A stretch of 64,000 nt of DNA from Jacaranda mimosifolia (GCA_018894105.1 CM032121.1:33584230-33648229); one strand, 5' to 3'. Shown: positions 1-12,122, counted from the stretch's first letter. The notes: generated from the letters alone by a model not told the origin. A program made the numbers and translations.

Positions 1-1399
1 GACCACCACGACTAAGAACATCAACCATGCAGGAATAATGCTCTGCATCAGGTTCAACTTTATGATCCTTAATCATTGAATGAAAAATTGAGAGTGCTTC
101 ATCTACCATCTGTGAGTGGCTACAACCAGATAAAACACCTGTAAAAGTAACAGAGTTCGGTTTCACCCCTGAATTCACCATTTTATTGAAGAGCGATAAA
201 GCTTCCTCTCCTCTTCCATGCATTGAGTTAGCAATAATAATTGTATTCCATGCAACAGTATCTTTCAACGGCATCATACTAAAAACTCTGTTGGACATTT
301 CTAAGTCACCACTCTTGGCATATATTAACATTAGAGCAGTGCTGGCTGACAAATCCTCCACGAAACAATGTCTGACAATATATGCATGAATCTCCTTTCC
401 TCCTCTCCAGCACTCCAAAAGAGTACAAGCAGTTAATACACTTGTAATAGTGATTTGATTTGGTTTGCATCCTAGCTGCTGCATTTTTCCAAGCAGTTCT
501 AGTGCTTCTTGTGCTTTTCCATTATCGACGCAACCAGAAATGACAGAATTCCAGGAAACACTATCCAACTCGACTCCTTTATTTCTCATTTCTTGAAATT
601 TATCAAGTGCTTTCCCCCACTCACCATTCAAAAAATATGCTGATATTATCACATTCCATAACACAACATCAACTTGTGGCATGTTATAGAACACTAATTC
701 GGCATGCTTAATACTCCAGCAACTAGAATACATATCCACAAGAGCACTATTCACAAACACATTTTCTCCCATCCCATTCTTAACAGCAAAACCATGAATC
801 TCTCTGCCCAAATTTAAACACTTCAAAGCCGAGCAAGCAGGAAGTATAGAAGACAATGTCATCTCATTAGGCCTAATCCCACTCAACCCCATCTCGCGAA
901 AAGCACCAAGAGCCTCTCTTGGAAGCCCACAGTTAACATAACAAGAACAAAACGATGTCCATGTAATCACATCCTTTATCCTCAAATCATGAAAAACTCT
1001 TTCCGCACCCTCAAAGTACTTACATTTCCCATACATGTCAATCAAAGCATTCCCCAGAAGCAAATCCGAACTAAACATATACTTCGCAGCATCATAATGA
1101 ATTTCTTTCGCCTTCACTAAATCCCGTGAAGCTGCACAAGCTTTGGCAGCTGCTAAAATAGCGAACCTATCTGGATTTATCTTTCCACTGTTTTTTACAT
1201 CCATGTAAAGTTTTATCGCTTCTTTACATCGACCATTCTTGGTATAAGCTGAAATCAAAACTGTCCATGACTGTACATCTGGATCAGAGATTCCGTCGAA
1301 CAGTTGGCGGGCGCGAGCTATATCTCCCGAATTCAGATACTTCTGGATGAATTTGATTATCAAATGAGGTGGGAGATTAGTGGGTATCTTGGAACGCAT
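1..1399 (-). CDS. Pentatricopeptide repeat (PPR) protein, PLS class, N-terminal part (runs off window)
   Basis: The minus strand is open from an ATG at 1399 to base 1, giving 466 codons without a stop or intron, so the gene continues beyond the window. The translation is a string of roughly 31-36-residue PPR motifs. Typical signatures are visible: WTVLISAYTKNG, GNALIDMYGKC, WNVIISAYFLNGE, SWNSVISGC, KPNQITITSVLTAC and WNTIIIANSMHGRGEEALSLF. Motifs of varying length with GKEIH and LIDMY/ALVDMY blocks are typical of the plant PLS subclass, whose members bind single-stranded RNA in mitochondria or plastids, often for C-to-U editing. The last visible residues (EHYSCMVDVLSR) usually lie just before the E/E+/DYW domains, so those domains should lie outside the window. 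The start was chosen because it is the first ATG of the open frame and lies about 240 bp downstream of a good TATA box. The lack of introns fits the family. The target organelle and transcript cannot be told from this piece. Confidence 0.93.
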   Translation of the reverse strand, partial: MRSKIPTNLPPHLIIKFIQKYLNSGDIARARQLFDGISDPDVQSWTVLISAYTKNGRCKEAIKLYMDVKNSGKINPDRFAILAAAKACAASRDLVKAKEIHYDAAKYMFSSDLLLGNALIDMYGKCKYFEGAERVFHDLRIKDVITWTSFCSCYVNCGLPREALGAFREMGLSGIRPNEMTLSSILPACSALKCLNLGREIHGFAVKNGMGENVFVNSALVDMYSSCWSIKHAELVFYNMPQVDVVLWNVIISAYFLNGEWGKALDKFQEMRNKGVELDSVSWNSVISGCVDNGKAQEALELLGKMQQLGCKPNQITITSVLTACTLLECWRGGKEIHAYIVRHCFVEDLSASTALMLIYAKSGDLEMSNRVFSMMPLKDTVAWNTIIIANSMHGRGEEALSLFNKMVNSGVKPNSVTFTGVLSGCSHSQMVDEALSIFHSMIKDHKVEPDAEHYSCMVDVLSRGG

Positions 1400-2296
1400 C
1401 TGGTTGAAAGCACCAAAATGTGAAAACACGGACCCTCAGAAAATTAGGACCCTTGTTGTATCATGTATGGTGAAAGAATATAATAATCAAAGGAAAATAA
1501 GGTGCAAAGCTGAACTTCTTTCAACTTTTCCTGGTCTGTGATTTGAAACAGAAATTTGAAAATAAAAATTTCCAACTTTTGGAAATTTGGATACTTTGAA
1601 GTCAAATTTGGCGCTTTGCAACCTCATATTAGATACTATTTATATAGGTACGCTCCAGCATATTGATTTTTGGACTTGAAATCTACCTCAATATCGAGTC
1701 CGTAATGTCAATGACACTACAAATTTTAATAAATTGCATTTTTTTTTTTTTTAAATTCTTAAAATATTTGGATATGTAAACTACGTCGGACATACTTTCA
1801 ATGAACCAAGTAAAAAATATATATTATTTAGTTCATTCAAAAAATTTATTATTAACAAAAAACAATTTAAATACTTAACATAGAAACTATTAAAATAATC
1901 ATTGATACCGTATATCAATTCTGAAAGCACAAATGAAAAGAGTCTACAAAAAAATCTTAGTTCATTGAATATTTAAGATCAATATTGTTTGATATAATTT
2001 ATCCAACCAAAAAATTTAATATAACACTTTTGTCCAAAAAAATATCTAATTTAATAAAGTTCAAGCCTTATTGATGCCAAAAAATTATAATTTTGATTCT
2101 CAAACATAACTAATCATTCGTTCTTCGTTACTAAATAATCTTGAGTTACACTTTCAATCTTCAAATTGTTATTTTTTTAATAATTTATATAATCACTGTT
2201 ACTTTAGACATCAAAACTAATGACAAGTAACTTTTAGATGAAAAATAGCACATTTATTGTTGGCTTTATTGCATTTCTCATCTTCAGACTTGTTCA
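1400..2296. other. PPR upstream region, AT-rich, no gene
   Basis: This is the leader and promoter side of the PPR gene followed by AT-rich DNA with homopolymer runs (a T run near 1739-1752). Apart from the TATA box I see no coding frame or RNA gene. Confidence 0.5.
1637..1646 (-). promoter_or_regulatory. TATA box of the PPR gene
   Basis: On the minus strand the bases read CTATATAAATAG, a close match to the plant TATA consensus. They lie about 240 bp upstream of the PPR start codon, implying a leader of about 200 nt. This is motif-based only; no transcription start can be seen. Confidence 0.5.
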
Positions 2297-2304
2297 ATCT
2301 TAAG

Positions 2305-2683
2305 GAGAGATGCAAACTAATTGAACCAACTTGTGAGTTTGATGAGTTGGCTCGGAAAGTTTCAAGCTTGAGTCGAGCTCGTATAAGTTTCGAGTCGAAC
2401 TTGAGCCAAATAATTCTTGTTCGCAAATTCATGAGCCTATATATTTTTTAAAAAGAAATATTTATATACAAAAAACTATAATAAAATATATTAATTTTTT
2501 TTTATACAAAATAATTTAACTTTTAGAGCTCGAGCTCGTGCTGAATTCGAGCCTATAGTTTGATGACGAGTTGAGCCGGAACAAAGGCTCAAGCTGAGCT
2601 CAAGCCTCAATTTTCTTAGTTCATCGAACTCGAACCTAAAAAAAGATCAAAACTCGACTCAAATTGACTTGTTTTCATCCTTA
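2305..2683. mobile_element. Non-autonomous hAT-like element (MITE), 379 bp
   Basis: The element is bounded by a perfect 8-bp direct repeat, ATCTTAAG, at 2297-2304 and 2684-2691. Its ends are imperfect inverted repeats: the left end starts GAGAGATGCAAAC and the right end, reversed, reads TAAGGATGAAAAC. The subterminal DNA is crowded with GAGCTCGAGC and TCGAGC-type words, and the middle is AT-rich. An 8-bp target duplication plus short inverted ends is the hallmark of the hAT superfamily. It has no transposase frame; the short frames across it on both strands are not genes. It shares its subterminal GAGCTCGAG words with the 4378-5344 element. Confidence 0.75.
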
Positions 2684-2691
2684 ATCTTAAG

Positions 2692-3911
2692 TTGCAAAGC
2701 CTGGTTGTGATTGTCTGTGCTCTTGTTTCTCATTTTCCATTTCTTAAAGGAAATAATGAGATTTTTTTGTTTATAAGTTTGAAATTTTTTTTATGAGAGA
2801 GTGATAATTTGTGAGGTAAAAATGTAATGATTACAATTGATGTGATAGGTGAAAGTATAATTATTATAGTTAATGTGGTAGGTGAAAATTATGAGATGGT
2901 GATTGGTTGTGAGATAGTATTTGGTTGTGAGGTTTTTTTTAAAAAAACTTGTGAGATGGTGATTAGTTGTGAATTATGAGTTTATATGTAATATTTTTTT
3001 ATATAATATTTATATATAGGTTTTTATTAGAATAAATTAAAATATCCTTTAGAATATCTTATAATACACATACTAAAATATAATAATGAATTTATGCAAT
3101 GATTTAATTAATTGAAATTTTAAAAAATTTTAGTTTATACTAAAATAAATGTGTATATACTTATATATGCAGAAAATAATATTATGAAATATTAAAATAT
3201 ATGTGTGAATAATTACTAAAAAATAATTTTATTTAAATAAAAAAATGGACAAGTAAATATAAATACATATTATGAAGTAATTTTATTTAAATAATACAAT
3301 ATAATGTCTACATATTATTATATATTATGAAAATAATTATATTATAAATAATTTTGTTTAAATAATAAAACATTATGTGCAAATATAATTATGTATTAGG
3401 AAAATAATTTTATGTAAATATTAAAATATACATGTAAATAATTATAAATATGATGTGTAAATATAATTATATATTACGAAATATTAAAATATAAGTTTGA
3501 ATAATTATATTATCAAAATAATTATATTTAAATATAAAAATATTAAGTGTAAATATAATTATATATTATGAAAATAATTTTAAATAAATATTAAAATATT
3601 ATGGATAAATATAACTATATATTATGAATTAATTATGTAGAATTAAACCTTATAGGTGGATGAAAAAGCAAGAGAAAATTTTCAAAAGTTTACTAGGGAA
3701 GGAGAATCCATTTTTTGAGAGAAAGCAAAAAAATTCTCTAAAATGAGAGGAATTCATGTTTGGAGGGAAATTCCAAATATGGAATAAGGAGGAGGGGAAT
3801 ATTTTTTGAAGAGTGAAAATTTATTCCACAAGCACCACTCCTCCATTTTTTCAACTCAAAAAAACAAAATTTGGGAAAAATTTTCACAACCAAGCACAAG
3901 TCTCTAATCCT

Positions 3912-3944
<33 letters not shown>

Positions 3945-4369
3945 AATCGACAACCTAATTGCTATTATATTACGAATAATATGCAAACAACTAGGTTTAT
4001 TATAAGCTCTTATCCACAAGGAACCTTGTAAGAAATAGGGCATTATCATGCGTTCACGCTTTAAAGGAAAAGAAATCTAGAATCTAAATAAGATATTTAG
4101 GCAATTCAAATAGGGGTTGTCTAAAATTGGGAACCCTAATAATAGTTTAATGTTAGTTACATTCTTTAACTCACTATCTACAACTTGTTAATCAGGTTAT
4201 GATGACTTGCTATTTATTCATCAAGTTATATTTAACCTGTGACTTAAATTACAGGATAATTTAGGTTTTAATTATATAAAATTTGATCATTGAATCAAAT
4301 GTATCCTATTCGTTGATCCTTAAATCTAACTAAAAAGGCTTAATTAAATTAGAATTGTTTATGAAAAGA
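2692..4369. repeat. AT-rich intergenic DNA with degenerate short repeats
   Basis: At 2790-2975 a GTGAGATGGTGATTGGTTGTGAG-like word recurs several times with decay. From about 3000 to 3640 an AT-rich word set (ATTATGAAAATAATTTTATTTAAATA-like, spaced about 60-75 bp) forms a degenerate tandem array. A (CT)n microsatellite lies at 3916-3943. The 72-codon frame across it (3813-4031) depends on the microsatellite and I do not regard it as a gene. Confidence 0.5.
3916..3943. repeat. (CT)n microsatellite
   Basis: Fourteen uninterrupted CT units. A simple sequence repeat with nothing recognisable around it. Confidence 0.95.
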
Positions 4370-4377
4370 GTTCATGT

Positions 4378-5344
4378 TTGGAGTGTAAGTTGAGCGAGTC
4401 GGCTTGCGAGCTAGCTCAGCTTGAGCTCAAGACTATTCGACCTTGAACTTGGAATTGAGCCAAGTTTAAGCTTTAAGATGGTGGCTTGAAAGCTCGCAAG
4501 CCAACTCATGAGCCCTAGTATTTTTAAAATAATATATATGTATATATTAAATAATACATAAAAATAATAATTCAAAAAATATGTGCTACATACTGAGTTA
4601 ATTTTCAACACATAATTCAATTATTCACGTATATATTACTTATTAATAAATAATAATTTATAAGATACTAATTTATAAATTGTAAAATACTAAAAATAAA
4701 TAGCATGATATATTTGAAAAAATATATAAATTTTCTAATTCAAATAATTTTATAAAAATAGATAATTATATAATAAAATTTTATTGTATAATATTTTATA
4801 TATGATTCCTGCATTTGTAAAATACTAAAAATAAATAGCATGATATATTTGAAAAAAAATATAAATTTTCTAATTCAAATAATTTTATAAAAATAGATAA
4901 TTATATAATAAAATTTTATTGTATAATATTTTATATATGATTACTGCATTTTTTTCTAAATTTAATAATGCAAGTATAAATGAAAATTCATCATTATTTT
5001 AACAAATTTATTTTTATATTTTACTATTCAAACTTCAAAAGTCAAAACAATAATTTTACTTGAAATTTATAAATAAATAAAAAATGATTGACCTTTAGAA
5101 AAATTGATGATGCTATTGGGATTTGCTAATATATAATATTTCTCGAGAATTTTATAGGAAATAGTGACGACTAAATTCAGCTCGAGCTTGGCTAAAACTC
5201 GATTGCGGCTCGATATCTTATGAGCTCATCAAGCTCAAGCTTGAGCCTAAAATTTGGAGCTCGATGAGCTCGAGCTCGTGTGTTTTAAAACGAGCCAAGC
5301 TTAAGCTTGAAATTTTTGCTAAGGTCAGCTCGTTTACAGCCCTA
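4378..5344. mobile_element. Non-autonomous hAT-like element, 967 bp, with an internal 135-bp duplication
   Basis: A perfect 8-bp duplication GTTCATGT flanks it at 4370-4377 and 5345-5352. The right end, reversed, reads TAGGGCTGTAAACGAGC; the left end is the diverged counterpart TTGGAGTGTAAGTTGAGC. Both subterminal zones are rich in GAGCTC, CTCGAGC and AAGCTTGAGC words and the middle is very AT-rich. This structure (TAGGGNTGTAAACGAGC end, 8-bp duplication, no frame) is common for hAT-type MITEs in plants. The interior carries a direct 135-bp duplication, listed separately. Confidence 0.8.
4681..4950. repeat. Two direct 135-bp copies inside the hAT-like element
   Basis: Both copies start TGTAAAATACTAAAAATAAA, at 4681 and 4816. 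By eye they differ at only about two positions, so the duplication is much younger than the decay of the element ends suggests. Confidence 0.9.
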
Positions 5345-5352
5345 GTTCATGT

Positions 5353-6222
5353 CTACAAATTTGTGCCAAATTTAGCCAATACTAAATTTGGACATAAAAT
5401 TAAAATTTTATATAATTTCATTATCTAAATTTTATCATTAACACTTCAAAATTTATTTTAAAATAGAATTTAATATCTTATAAATTTAAATATACTTTAT
5501 GGAAAAAACATTTGTAGAACATTTTAATTGTACTCAATTAAGTATTATGTAAACTTTAATCATTAATTGAAATTAAATTATATGGGATTTCATAAGTACC
5601 CAAAGAATGAGCAAAATGTAAATTTTTTTAATTCACTATATGTTATCATATTGTTCAAACATATATGAAAGTAAATGCTTTTAAATAAAAAACAAAGAAA
5701 ACCATGAAATCAGGATACTATTTATGTTAGTCGCACTTAATTATTGAAGGAAATAAAATCTGATCTACATTATTTTAGGTTTAATTTTAAAAGACATAAT
5801 GAATCTCTTATTTGTTTAAATATTAGTTAAATAATCTTATGCTATTTTTTTTAATTAAAAGAAGGAATGATCAATTTAACATATTTATAATTAAACATGA
5901 ATTTCACTTTTTTCTCTAATGAAAATGAAATTTTTGATGGAAAAATATTAATACAATATTTAAAAATAATATTTACAACAATAATAAATAAAAAATCGAA
6001 AATATTTTTTCGCTTAAGTAAAATTAGAAGGGGTTGTTCTAGGAGTAAAATATGTCAATGTTATATCAGTTACCTATAAAAAGTATAATTATATTTAAAT
6101 CAATTTGCATAGTATCAATATAATTGGAAATATATTTACCAATATATTTAAACTTTGTAATGTTTCATTTAGCTTGTGAATTAGTTTACTCCATATTTCA
6201 TAATTTTATTTATTAGTCCTTC

Positions 6223-6253
<31 letters not shown>

Positions 6254-6372
6254 GAATAAGAATAAGAAAAAAGAAAAAAAAAAACATCAGGCTTGTTCCA
6301 CAAGCTTCAAGATAGGTTAATAGCAATCACAGCTCCTCTGCAAATTGCGGGAATGGGCGAAAATGGTGGAGT

Positions 6373-6403
<31 letters not shown>

Positions 6404-6685
6404 GAATACTACCGGTGAAAATGGGAAAACATTGATATATTAATTCTTAAAAAAATATAATAATTAAAAAATATAAATTCAATTAAAAACCTAATGAATG
6501 GGTTGCCTATATATTATTGGTTTCTAAATTTATTAAAAATATTTAGATAATTAAATAAATACACATGGCAATTATAGAAAGGAATACCTAATGTTAAATT
6601 TTTACTATGTGACCTTTTTTAGACAACTCCATTCAAGTAATTCAGACGTGACTTGCGGTCTTACTTTTCGAAGGACATTCTAGTT
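5353..6685. other. AT-rich intergenic DNA, microsatellites only
   Basis: No gene seen. A (TAA)n microsatellite runs from about 6224 to 6253 and passes into AAGAAT repeats. A run of 24 G lies at 6376-6399. The 60-codon frame at 5897-6079 has no recognisable family and AT-driven composition. Confidence 0.5.
6376..6399. repeat. Poly(G) run of 24
   Basis: Twenty-four consecutive G residues in otherwise AT-rich DNA. The exact length in an assembly is unreliable. Confidence 0.9.
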
Positions 6686-7055
6686 ACAAGATGTTTGGGT
6701 GAGCTGAAAAGTTTCTCAAAATATTTTATAAGATATTTAGCTTATAAGATGTGAAAAAATATTTGATAAATTTAAAAAAAAAAAAGAGCTGATAAACTCC
6801 TAAAATAAGATATTAGGAGCTTGTAAGCTCTTTTTAAAAAAGAAAAGAGTGCCTAATTTATTTTTAAAAAAGAGCTTATAAGCTAACTTAATTTTAATCA
6901 TATTAATTACAAAATTCTATTACTAACATTTTATAAGATTCAAGATATTATTTTATTCAAACATTTTAAGAACTTATTTTTAAAAAAAGATCTAACATGA
7001 TTCAACTTATCGGCTCCAAAAATATCTTATAAGATTAGCAAAACACCTTCTTAAT
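6686..7055. mobile_element. Candidate foldback MITE (ATAAGCT-rich)
   Basis: The segment starts TGTTTGGGTGAGCTGAAAAG and ends with AGCAAAACACC. Inside it, complementary words such as AGCTTATAAG, GAGCTTATAAGC and ATCTTATAAGAT are arranged so that it can fold back on itself. The same style recurs at 32300-32690 and 40440-41220. It has no coding frame and I could not fix a target duplication, so the borders are approximate. Confidence 0.4.
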
Positions 7056-7792
7056 GATTCGTTTAAACTCATTGTACATAGCCTCAATATCACTGAAAAC
7101 AAGTTTTGCTACGGGTAGACGTGAAGGGAGTTCCTTTATATATGGGAATGATCACCACTGGAAATAAATAACTATTCAGTTTGCTATCATCTGGACTGCA
7201 GTTGCCAGTTACGAAAAATCAACAAAATTCACAGCATTTCAACCTCAATTTGGTCATCCTCAACTTCCAAAAAGAGCAATATTATTCCACAAATTTTCCT
7301 CAAATCTTGCAGAAATTTAAAATTTAAACCTGACGATTGGATCCCTTATGATTTACAAACAAGATTTTCTTTGGCCTGGAACCACTTGCAGCACCCCATC
7401 TGAATCGCCTGCACCAACATGCTCCAATTTCTTTCGAGAGTGGTCATGCACATGTCACATAACCATTTTTCATCATTTTGACGCTTAAAGTAACTGTAAC
7501 AGCAAGGACATAAACCATTAAAAAGTTACAATTTAATGATGGAATGTGTAACGCAAAATTATTTAAGATTGAAAAATTATGTTTGATAACTAGAAATATA
7601 ATTTCCCCTCATTAATACACTTGAAGCTCATCTGTTAGGCAAGTTCCAATTTACTTCGGATTAGTTGACCTTGAGTTCGTAAATTAAGAAATTTTAATGA
7701 ATTAGAATTTTAAAAATGAATTTTTCTCTGATTTTTCAAATTGATGAATTGTATCAAATATAAATGTTGTGAGAAACATTCTATGCCCTACG
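7056..7792. other. Intergenic, no gene recognised
   Basis: Moderately AT-rich DNA. I checked both strands for exons with protein-like composition and found none. Confidence 0.4.
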
Positions 7793-8283
7793 GCCCGTTT
7801 GGTTTCATTTTTTGGAGTCATTTTCATTTTTTAGTGAAAAGTTAGTTAAAAAAAGTGTTTTTAAAAATGAGTTGTATTTGGATGTGTTGTTTAAAATTAT
7901 AGGTTTATATAGTTGTGAAAATGAGATATATTTAGATGTTGTGTGTTTTTTGTATTAAAAGGAAGAAAATTTTTGAATTTGAATCGATGATGTGATGTGT
8001 AATTGTTTGAAAAAAATAATATTATAATTTGAATTTGAATTTTTGATTTTGAATTTATAATATTTTTGTGGTGAATGTTGTTTGAAAATTATTGAGAATG
8101 TAAAAAGTAGATATAGGTAATAATAGGGGTTGGAAAATGTATGAAAATGGAGAGAGAATGTAAAAAGTAATGTTTTGATAATGAAAATATATGAGAAAAT
8201 GGTGTAAAAGTTGATAGTTTTTTATTTTTATTTTGAGGAGAAAATAAAAATGAGGTTTGAAAATGAAAATAAACGGACAATAA
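7793..8283. mobile_element. Candidate foldback MITE (GTTTGGTTTCATTTT family)
   Basis: The left end reads GGCCCGTTTGGTTTCATTTT and the right end, reversed, reads GTCCGTTTATTTTCATTTTC. The interior is purine-rich on this strand (GAAAATG, TTTGAATTTGAAT words), like the clear family members at 11370-11715 and 25556-25905. The 70-codon minus frame within it is a by-product of this composition. Borders are approximate. Confidence 0.45.
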
Positions 8284-8698
8284 GGTCTTCACCTTGTACA
8301 CTTAAAATATATAAAAAAGTATATCATGCGTGATTTATAAGATTCTATAATATATTATTTCATGTAATTCACCTCTATAATAATATTTCGAACCAACTAA
8401 CTTGCATCGGTCCTTGTAAGTTGGGAGTGGAGCATGTAGCAAAATTGAACAGTAAACTTAAAAGAATTTCACTTTAAAGCACGATTTTTATTTTTATTTT
8501 TTATAATTTTATGTATATATATTTTTGTATGTTGAAAATGAACTTTTTTCTTCAATAACAATTTTTTTTAATTTTTATGAACTTGATAATAACATGTCAA
8601 TTAACTTAAAAAATAAACCTTTCTGTAGTTCTCAACGTATTAAATCTTCTTGAGAGAAAAATAATGTCGAGGTAATTAACACTAAACATAAATTTATG

Positions 8699-9048
8699 CT
8701 ATGTTTGGTTCATGGATTCTGGTGAGGAAAAGAAAAGAAAATGCTAAGGAAAATATTTTTGATTGTTTGGTTGGTAAGGAAAATACTAAAGAAAAGAAAA
8801 TTTAGGGAGAAATATAGTGTATTTAAGGAAAATGATTTTTTCTTACAAAAGGATGAAAAAAATGAGGGAAAAACCTATTTGAACTCTATCTTATTCTCCA
8901 ACACATTCATCACCCCACTTTTCCCCATCCCTTTCTTCATTATTTTCTTTAACAACCAAACAAATTTAAAATTTTATATATTTTTTTTTCTCTTTTCCTT
9001 TTCTCTAATACTTTCCTTTCTTTGTCAAAATCCTTAAACCAAACACAG
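8699..9048. mobile_element. MITE-like inverted-repeat element, copy 1 of 2
   Basis: The left end is CTATGTTTGGTTCATGGATT and the right end, reversed, is CTGTGTTTGGTTTAAGGATT, an imperfect inverted repeat of about 24 bp. Inside, AAATGCTAAGGAAAATATTT, AACACATTCATCACC and AACAACCAAACAAATTTAAA are shared with the copy at 11782-12122. Two dispersed copies with inverted ends argue for a mobile element. The 98-codon frame inside is not preserved in the second copy, so I do not call it a gene. Confidence 0.65.
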
Positions 9049-11369
9049 TGTTAGAGTCAATATAAAAAGAATTACTTCATTCAATATTAAAAATGAAATT
9101 TGTGTGTAACATAATTTATCTATCTAAATAATTTAAAAAACCATTTTTGCCCAAAAAATCTGATTTACTAAACTTAAAAGCATGCATGATTAAAAGAATT
9201 GAAGCTCATTTTCCGAGCAAGAATTTAACCAAGCAAGCTAAATACCATGGAATGTGCATTCTGTCCTAATGTATAAATACAATTTAGGGTGCAAATTGTC
9301 AAATTTAGATTTAAATGGGGCGAAGTGCCAAAATGATAAAATTCAAGGGTGAATCTTACTATTTGAATTTTGAACTCATGTTTTTGGTCGAAAAATGTAT
9401 AATGTACTGAGATGCACTTAACCCGTGCTTGCTTTTGCTTGTGGGACTTCATATCTAACATGAATTTTGTTACAACACTTGTTTGTTTGTGATGACCTAA
9501 CAAAAAACTTTCTCAAAGTCTTTCAAAACCTCATCTCACAAAATTACAAATATGTCGCATCAATTACAATCATCACATTTTATTTTATTCTTATTTCCAA
9601 AAAATTATTTTATCTCACTCTATTCATTTTTACATCAAATTTAAATAGTACTTTTCACTAAAGATATATATATATATATATATTACATCAATTATAATCA
9701 TTATAATATTTTTATCTTAAATCGAAATGCATTCTCAAGATTTATATCTCCTTAAACTACTTTATAACAATAAAATAACTTAATTATATAATTCTTTATA
9801 TTTTTTTTCGAATTTGGGCATTACGAACTCAATATTTTATGTAAGATACAATTTTTCATTTATAAATTATAGGTTTTTTCACCAATCAATTTAGTTGAAT
9901 AATTTATTCAAAATATATATATATATATATAACATATAGTGTAACTAAATTTGTTAAATTCAATAATTTTATTATAAAAATTGTAAAATTGATGAATTTT
10001 CTATTTTTAAATAAATGCAAATACATTATTTTTATGCAAGAAATGAAACAAATAATTATGTATTTCGAATAATCATATGATGTACTAATAAAAACTTTTT
10101 AAACGAAATATATCATACGGAACGTCGTGTTAGAAAACTTTAACTGCGTTCCTAATTCAAAATTTATTTATTTTATAAAAACTATAAGGTAATACTTTAA
10201 TATTGAAAAGCAATTATTTAATCATACAAAGCATATTAATATTTATCATAGTAATTATTTTTAATTTTATTAAATGAAAATAATAATTACTGAAGTTATA
10301 CATATTAAATTTATTTATTACAAAAATGTTATAACTCAAGTCTTGTAATCAAACAAATTTTTAAAAAAGTATTTCATAAATATTCTCACGTCCAAACAAT
10401 AGCTCATAAAAACTAATTATTATATTAATTGCAATTACTACGCTTTTACATCACAGCCACTTACATACTCAAAGGTCAATCTCATATTTTCTAAATGACT
10501 TTATCTCATTTTAATATGAGAAAAACAAAAAATGAGAAATGGTGAGCCAATCAATCATTCCCTTATAATTTTGAGGGTGTGAAGTGTAAGTTTTTATTTA
10601 TTGGGTGACAAGTGAGTAAATAACTTATTTGTGAAATGCAAAATGTAATTTACTCGATTTATTGTATTACTTAATAATTTAGGGGTGGATATGACGAAAA
10701 CAGTCTGTTACCGGAGTAGGACTGTAGGAGGATGCGCCTGCAAATTTGAAAAAGACTGCCAATCAGCCATTTGGAATCTTGCATATTTTTTTATGTACTC
10801 TTTTTCTTCTTGACTTGATTATGTATTTTTTGACTTTTCATCTTTTGAATAAATTCTTTTACCAACAATCCCAAAAAAGGGAAAAAGAAAACGTATAGCA
10901 TCAATATTTGGTGGGAGTTGGGAACTCCCACATTATATGATTTATTTAAATTGTTAAATAAGTCAACCATAATTACACTTAAAAAATCCATTTTATTTGA
11001 TTTTTTGTACTGTGGAATATTTGAAGAGGGTCCATTGTACACAAATAAATAATACTTACAAGCAACATCATAGAATAAATTTATGTATAAGAATTATAAA
11101 CATATATACATATAGTTTCAGCATTTGGTCATTGACTAATAAAACCAATAACATGTAAAATGCATCAAGAATTAGGTGAAAATCGAATAGTACATATAGA
11201 AATTAATCAATCCAAGGAAGCTGTTAGTTTGAACATTGCCAAAATATTGTCCCAATTATCAGGTGAAAAAGTTAAGTATTGTATGCTAAAATAAATATTT
11301 TGTTTGAACAAATTTTTGTTTTCATTAAAAAAGATATTCCATTTTTTTAGAAAAATTTGTGAAGCTAAA
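9049..11369. other. AT-rich intergenic DNA, no gene
   Basis: No protein or RNA gene recognised. There are (AT)n tracts near 9663-9683 and 9915-9932. The short frames at 9225-9503, 9467-9661 and 10791-11042 are low-complexity and lack family resemblance. Confidence 0.45.
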
Positions 11370-11715
11370 CGCTCATTTGGTTTTATTTTTAAACCTCATT
11401 TTCACATTTTTTTACTATTTAAAATTAAAACACATTATTTTTTTACACATTTTCACCGACATCATTTTCATTTTTATTTTCAAAAAATATTCCCCAATAA
11501 TCTATATATCTTCTCCCAATAATTTATAGATCTTCTTTCTCTTTTTCATTATTTTTATATTTCTCCACCTACAACCTACTAAACCCAACATAATCATTAC
11601 TTTTGAAATAATCTATCCAAATACAAATTCATTTTTAACTCATTTTCACTAATTATTTTTTTTAATTTTAAAAATAATAAAAATAAAAACTGAAAATAAA
11701 AATAAAACCAAACCG
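11370..11715. mobile_element. Foldback MITE, inverse copy of the one at 25.6 kb
   Basis: The ends are inverted: CATTTGGTTTTATTTTTAAA on the left, and CGGTTTGGTTTTATTTTTAT when the right end is reversed. Read on the minus strand it shares long blocks with 25556-25905, for example TAATGATTATGTTG, GTTGTAGGTGGAGAAATA and AGATTATTG. It is therefore a second copy in the opposite orientation. The plus frame 11304-11522 spans it and is not a gene. Confidence 0.65.
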
Positions 11716-11781
11716 GTGCTGAAGCTTTTATGTGGGCGTCTACACACAAATCAATTCAGATTCTTTATTTTATTCTTTACA

Positions 11782-12122
11782 TTTTGTTTGGTTCGTGGAT
11801 TTTGGTGGGAAAAGAAAGGAAAATGCTAAGAAAAATATTTTTTATTGTTTTGTTGGTAAGAAAAATACTACAAAAATAAAATTTTAGGAAAAATATAGTG
11901 TGTATAAGAAAAATAAATTTTCCTCACAAAATGATAAGAAAAATGAAAAAAAAAAATCTATTTGAATTCTCTCTTATACTCCAACACATTTATCACCCTT
12001 CTTTTTCCCATTCTTTTCTTCATTATTTTCTTTAACAACCAAATAAATTTAAAATTATATATATTTATATATATTTTTAAAATTTTCCTTTCCTTATCAA
12101 AATTTTTAAACCAAACATAGTT
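11782..12122. mobile_element. MITE-like inverted-repeat element, copy 2 of 2
   Basis: Same family and orientation as 8699-9048: starts TTTTGTTTGGTTCGTGGATT and ends AAACCAAACATAG. It shares AAATGCTAAG, TCCAACACATTTATCACC and TTTCTTCATTATTTTCTTTA with copy 1. The frames do not match between the copies. Confidence 0.65.

Noticed and set aside
8741..9037. 98-codon plus frame
   Set aside because: Lies in a two-copy MITE-like element and is not open in the other copy.
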